Source: a virus. From it: a DNA stretch of 34,769 nt. Positions within the stretch are counted from its first letter, which is position 1. Every line of letters starts with the position of its first letter. Location of the stretch: the IMG/VR virus record IMGVR_UViG_3300021511_000021, positions 1 through 34,769 of that record; one strand, 5' to 3'. Under the pieces are notes generated by a model. The model was given only the letters and a program-made list of their open reading frames with translations. It did no database searches and had not been told where the DNA came from. A program made the translations under genes and the position numbers. This document shows positions 31,812 to 34,769 of this stretch, in pieces.

Positions 31812-33371
31812 TTATAATGATCCTCCATCGTTAATAGTCCATCCTTGACCTTCTAATGATGCTTTACCTGCTGCTGCTGCTCCTCCCCCTGTGTACTTAG
31901 AAGTATTCATGGTAAGAGTAACACCAGTTTTAACAGTTTGTGCTCCCCATCCAATCAGAAGTAAATCGTAATTAACAGTAGACAAGTCATTAGTTACGAA
32001 GAAGTTAGTAGCATTAGTTACATTTGATACATTCCATCCGCCTATATCTTGCTCAAATGCAGAGGCACCTTGGAACATACTACTAATGTTAACCATACTT
32101 GTAGTATCCCAACCACCAATATCCTGATTGAATGCCTGGTTCCAATAAAACATATAACTAAAGGATGTTATATTTGATACATCCCAAGTAGCTATACTTG
32201 AGTTATTAAAAGTAGATTGACGGAACATACTATGTAAACTGGTCAAGCTGGGACTAAAAGTCCAGTTGGCTACACTACTATTAAAGGCACTAGTACTACG
32301 GAACATTTGATAAAAATCAAGACAAGACGAAACATCCCATTGATCCAAATCCTGGTTGAATGTTCCGGCAGAATAAAACATCTCCCTCATATTCTCAACA
32401 TTAGATACATTCCATCCGCCAATATCCCGATTAAAGGATCCACAACTATAAAACATCCGCTCCATATTAATTGCGCTGGCAGTATTCCAATTTGAACAAT
32501 CTGGATTACTTGCGCCGCTTTGTGCAAACATAAGATTAAAGTTAGTTACGTCAGAAACATCCCAATTAAGCATACTGAAATTAGAGGGAGATCCATTAAA
32601 CATTCCCCTCATATTTGTTGCACTTGGAGTTCTCCAATCACTCAAATCCTTAGTCCAAGATGCAGTATTATAAAACATATACTGGAAGTTTTCCACATTT
32701 GATACATCCCATGATGAAAGATTATATCTCATGGCATAGCACTGATAAAACATAGATGATAAATTTGTAGCACTTGAAGTATCCCATGAATCTATATCTT
32801 GATTAAAAAGAAGACACCTATAAAACATACTTTGCATGGTGGTTATATTTGATGTATCCCACCCACTAATATCTTCATTAAGCTTTTCACATTCATAAAA
32901 CATCCATGATAAATCAGTGATATTAGAAATGTCCCAATCCCCAATTGCAGATGCTGTGTTTAATTCATCACAACTATGGAAAAATAAAGTAAGAGATGTT
33001 GTGTTACTTAAATCAGGAACATCAATTGCAGTGATAGCAGTAAGTGAAGCACATCCGGTAAATGCACCTCCATCAATGGGTTGAAAAATTCCCCATTGTT
33101 TTATATCTGTTATCAAAGTTCTTGATAATGTATCTGACTGAAAACTCCATCCCATCATGAGTCCGGAAATGGTTATATCATAGGTTCCGGGCGTTGAATA
33201 TGAATGGTATTTTTCAGAATCAGAATATGAAGTAATGTGATCCGATGTATCATCACCCCAATCTACTATTAAATCATACTGTCCATTAGAAACAAGTGGC
33301 AATCTGAATGTGGTTGTAATATCTGCCGTAAATATAAAAGGCCTTTTATTAACCAAAAACGATATTGCCAT
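31812..33371 (-). CDS. BspA/DUF285 repeat adhesin, putative receptor-binding protein
   Basis: 519 residues. It starts MAISFLVNKRPFIF, then a PKD-like beta domain (DLIVDWGDDTSDHI, YSTPGTYDITISG). From about residue 146 come 13 repeats of about 25 residues with the pattern W-D-x-S-x-x-x-x-x-x-x-M-F plus F-N-x-D-I, typical of the DUF285/BspA leucine-rich-like family, usually found in bacterial surface proteins. In phages such repeats probably form a beta-solenoid that binds host surface. The end has GWGAQTV, TLTMNTSKYTGGGAAAAGKASLE and QGWTINDGG, a usual cap of the family. Ribosome site AAGAGGATAATTA. Family assignment firm; receptor role inferred. Confidence 0.85.
   Translation of the reverse strand: MAISFLVNKRPFIFTADITTTFRLPLVSNGQYDLIVDWGDDTSDHITSYSDSEKYHSYSTPGTYDITISGLMMGWSFQSDTLSRTLITDIKQWGIFQPIDGGAFTGCASLTAITAIDVPDLSNTTSLTLFFHSCDELNTASAIGDWDISNITDLSWMFYECEKLNEDISGWDTSNITTMQSMFYRCLLFNQDIDSWDTSSATNLSSMFYQCYAMRYNLSSWDVSNVENFQYMFYNTASWTKDLSDWRTPSATNMRGMFNGSPSNFSMLNWDVSDVTNFNLMFAQSGASNPDCSNWNTASAINMERMFYSCGSFNRDIGGWNVSNVENMREMFYSAGTFNQDLDQWDVSSCLDFYQMFRSTSAFNSSVANWTFSPSLTSLHSMFRQSTFNNSSIATWDVSNITSFSYMFYWNQAFNQDIGGWDTTSMVNISSMFQGASAFEQDIGGWNVSNVTNATNFFVTNDLSTVNYDLLLIGWGAQTVKTGVTLTMNTSKYTGGGAAAAGKASLEGQGWTINDGGSL
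31998..32940 (-). repeat. Thirteen tandem 75-base DUF285 repeat units
   Basis: Coding repeats whose tryptophans fall at residues 146, 171, 196, 221, 246, 270, 295, 320, 345, 370, 396, 421 and 446, so the unit is 25 codons with two single-residue indels. The units differ strongly in DNA, so they are old rather than recent copies. Such arrays can grow or shrink by recombination and change host range. Confidence 0.88.
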
Positions 33372-33387
33372 TTAATTATCCTCTTAT

Positions 33388-33486
33388 TTATTTTTTACTT
33401 TTTCTACTCTTTGGGTACTTCCGAGTAATTTGCCACTTTCGTCTTAATCTCCAAACCAATCTTACACATCCATTACAACTTTTAAT
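33388..33486 (-). CDS. Possible 32-residue basic peptide with AUU start
   Basis: Between the acidic virion gene and the BspA-like gene lies an open frame with no ATG but with GGGGGTGAT, close to a perfect anti-16S match, seven bases before an ATT. It would encode a peptide starting IKSCNGCVRLVWRLRRKW and ending in SRKSKK. It has one CxxC and is very basic. AUU starts are known but rare. Alternatively the frame is reached by a -1 slip in the AAG AAG AAA AAA run at the end of the upstream gene. Evidence is modest. Confidence 0.3.
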   Translation of the reverse strand: MKSCNGCVRLVWRLRRKWQITRKYPKSRKSKK

Positions 33487-33503
33487 ATTATCACCCCCGA
33501 GAA

Positions 33504-34415
33504 TTAAGATTTTTTCTTCTTCATTATATTAATGACTTGTCTTAATACCTCAATAGGTTTATTATTTCCGGCAGCCAATACAGCTTGTTCATATACAATC
33601 TCCTGTATTTGTGGATTTTGAGTTCCGGCTCGGTCCATATATTTATAAATATCTTTTTCAGTAAGTTTCTTTTTGAATTGCTCTAATGTAAGTTCTTTCT
33701 TTTTCTTATCTGATTTGCCAGATTCTGTATGCAATCCAAGTTTGCTAATTGTCTGGGCCAAGATCTTTTCCATAGCACCAGTTGTTAAAGGCGTATCAGG
33801 TTGAACTTCTTCCTTAACTTCTTCTTCCTGATCTTCCAATGGAGGTGGTTCATCACTCTCATCTTTTTCCTCTTTAACATGATCCTTACCACAATTTTCT
33901 TCAATCACTTCCATTTTTCCGCCTGTTACTTCAACTTTTGGCTTAATAAGATCAGCGAATTTTTCAGACAGTTTATTAACAATCCTATCTGTTAAATCTT
34001 CTTCAGTTGCAACTTCTTCTTTAACAGTAGTCTTTTGTCTAGCACCATCTTCTGAAACAACAAGCTGTGTCTTAAGAGTTGGGTTAGGAACAAATCCATC
34101 ATCTCTGATCTTGGCTTCAATAACTAACGGGTTAGACATTTTTGCTCTATCAGACCACGGTGTTAGATAGTGACCGTCAGCAACGATTTCCAATTTAACT
34201 TCTGCTTCATCGCCTTCTTTTATTTTTTTGCCAACAACTTGATTCAGCGGAGGAAGGTCAACAGTAATTGATTCTCTACCAACTTTTGCTGGAAAGCCAT
34301 ACTCCACATCTTCAAATAAGATTCTGAAGAAACTATCAATTTGGTCTCCATGAACTCCACCAATCTGTACTTCAAAAGTTAATTGTTTGGCTTCGTTGAC
34401 GTTTAATCTTAACAT
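33504..34415 (-). CDS. Acidic virion or head-associated protein
   Basis: 303 residues. The first 110 residues form a beta domain (LRLNVNEAKQLTFEVQIGGV, VEYGFPAKVGRESITVDLPP, HYLTPWSDRAKMSNPLVIEA). A helical and very acidic linker follows (EEKDESDEPPPLEDQEEEVKE), then a lysine-rich helical C-terminus ending MKKKKS. This beta-plus-acidic-helix plan is like phage head core, scaffold or internal proteins, but also fits a structural decoration. No protease or enzyme motif is present. It follows a small Gly-rich protein and precedes the adhesin genes. The C-terminal A-run could slip ribosomes; see the small-peptide entry. Function uncertain. Confidence 0.58.
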   Translation of the reverse strand: MLRLNVNEAKQLTFEVQIGGVHGDQIDSFFRILFEDVEYGFPAKVGRESITVDLPPLNQVVGKKIKEGDEAEVKLEIVADGHYLTPWSDRAKMSNPLVIEAKIRDDGFVPNPTLKTQLVVSEDGARQKTTVKEEVATEEDLTDRIVNKLSEKFADLIKPKVEVTGGKMEVIEENCGKDHVKEEKDESDEPPPLEDQEEEVKEEVQPDTPLTTGAMEKILAQTISKLGLHTESGKSDKKKKELTLEQFKKKLTEKDIYKYMDRAGTQNPQIQEIVYEQAVLAAGNNKPIEVLRQVINIMKKKKS

Positions 34416-34428
34416 TATACTTATCCTC

Positions 34429-34632
34429 CTAGTCTTCCTCGTTGACTAATTTAATACTCATATTTTCAAACATTTTTTTATTTACACTTATAGTTTCCAT
34501 CTCGAATTTTGTCACGAGAACTCTTGGGGCAACATGTTCATCTTCTCTCCGATAGGGTGGTGCTCCACCTCCACCAGTGCGGGATCCACAACATGGATTA
34601 AACATTCCCATTGTAGCGATTCCTACTGACAT
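34429..34632 (-). CDS. Small glycine-rich virion-like protein, 67 residues
   Basis: MSVGIATMGMFNPCCGSRTG then GGGAPPYRREDEH and a helical, acidic end (KLVNEED). It has a Cys pair and a Gly/Pro-rich part and is not recognised. A strong GGAGG ribosome site and a promoter motif only 17 bases upstream of the ATG show it is a real gene and the first of a long minus-strand unit. The short leader implies high expression, as for a structural protein. The next gene starts 13 bases after its stop. Confidence 0.7.
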   Translation of the reverse strand: MSVGIATMGMFNPCCGSRTGGGGAPPYRREDEHVAPRVLVTKFEMETISVNKKMFENMSIKLVNEED

Positions 34633-34648
34633 ACGGTTGCCTCCATTT

Positions 34649-34665
34649 TATATTTTGTTCTAAAA
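34649..34665 (-). promoter_or_regulatory. Candidate phage promoter motif (TTTTAGAACAAAATATA)
   Basis: Minus-strand TTTTAGAACAAAATATAAA, identical to the copy at 10141. It stands 17 bases before the start of the 67-residue gene, with the ribosome site between, so the transcript start would be only about 10 to 12 bases from the ATG. Confidence 0.62.
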
Positions 34666-34668
34666 TTT

Positions 34669-34769
34669 TTATGGGGTTACATACTGTTGCCAGAAGCTAA
34701 ATTGACCACAAGCTTCTGCATCAGATGTAATCATATACGTTTCAATGACACCCACATCTGTCCCGACAT
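34669..34769 (-). CDS. C-terminal end of an unidentified gene, 5' part outside window
   Basis: On the minus strand one frame is open from the window edge to a TAA at 34669. The visible end reads VGTDVGVIETYMITSDAEAC and GQFSFWQQYVTP. Only 33 codons are seen, so no family can be named. Its stop overlaps the T-rich start of the promoter motif for the next unit. It is probably a structural protein like its neighbours. Confidence 0.6.
   Translation of the reverse strand, partial: VGTDVGVIETYMITSDAEACGQFSFWQQYVTP

Noticed and set aside
31420-31848. 142-residue plus-strand frame across a fibre gene
   Set aside because: Antisense of a protein with clear beta repeats and good ribosome site; no start signal.
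31998-32940. CRISPR array suspected from regular 75-base periodicity
   Set aside because: The periodicity is in the protein (DUF285 units) and the DNA units differ strongly; there are no identical repeats with spacers.
1-34769. tRNA or rRNA genes
   Set aside because: I saw no cloverleaf-like sequence or ribosomal RNA segment in the few intergenic gaps, none of which exceeds about 180 bases.

Overview
The window is part of the genome of a large tailed phage with a contractile tail (myovirus), most likely infecting a Gram-negative bacterium. The tail sheath, tail tube, gp25-like wedge, gp6/J-like wedge and gp26-like baseplate proteins are recognisable as T4-type tail parts. The Gram-negative host is inferred from a phage-encoded outer-membrane beta-barrel protein with a signal peptide and from a CreA-family periplasmic protein. 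The DNA is AT-rich, densely packed, and genes often overlap by 1 to 4 bases. Exact taxonomy cannot be read from the sequence.

Layout. (1) 1-3085, plus strand: the 3' part of a tape-measure-like gene and a tail/baseplate protein. (2) 3082-10106, minus strand: HAD phosphatase, tail tube, gp26-like baseplate protein with a probable +1 frameshift extension, gp25-like wedge, an unknown protein, gp6-like wedge and a helical unknown. (3) 10249-13697, plus strand: an accessory operon with a small membrane protein, a radical SAM/SPASM-like enzyme, two proteins sharing the N-terminal tag MKIK-x-DFVTNSSSSSF, an unknown and a secreted CreA homologue, closed by a strong bidirectional terminator. (4) 13762-18193, minus strand: tail sheath, a virion protein, a zinc-ribbon protein with a natural His run and an HNH endonuclease. 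(5) 18282-20206, plus strand: small proteins, an outer-membrane barrel and two zinc-ribbon proteins, again ended by a bidirectional terminator. (6) 20337-34769, minus strand: metallophosphoesterase, a large baseplate protein with a carbohydrate-binding module, HD hydrolase, three paralogous Cys-hairpin membrane proteins, a holin-like protein, a DUF5675 protein, a methyltransferase, several tail-fibre/adhesin proteins including a 13-unit BspA/DUF285 repeat protein, and acidic virion proteins.

Regulation can be partly read. A minus-strand motif (consensus TTTAGAACAAAATATAAA) precedes the minus-strand transcription units at least six times and is a candidate phage promoter. A different plus-strand motif (CTATATATATAAATTA-N-TGAT) precedes both plus-strand accessory operons and is nearly identical at the two sites. 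Thus structural genes and accessory genes appear to use different promoter classes.

The most unusual parts are the radical SAM enzyme with two tagged candidate substrates, the gp26-like +1 frameshift, and the three paralogs whose conserved N-terminal domain ends in every case at an L-x-E site like that of T4-type prohead proteases.
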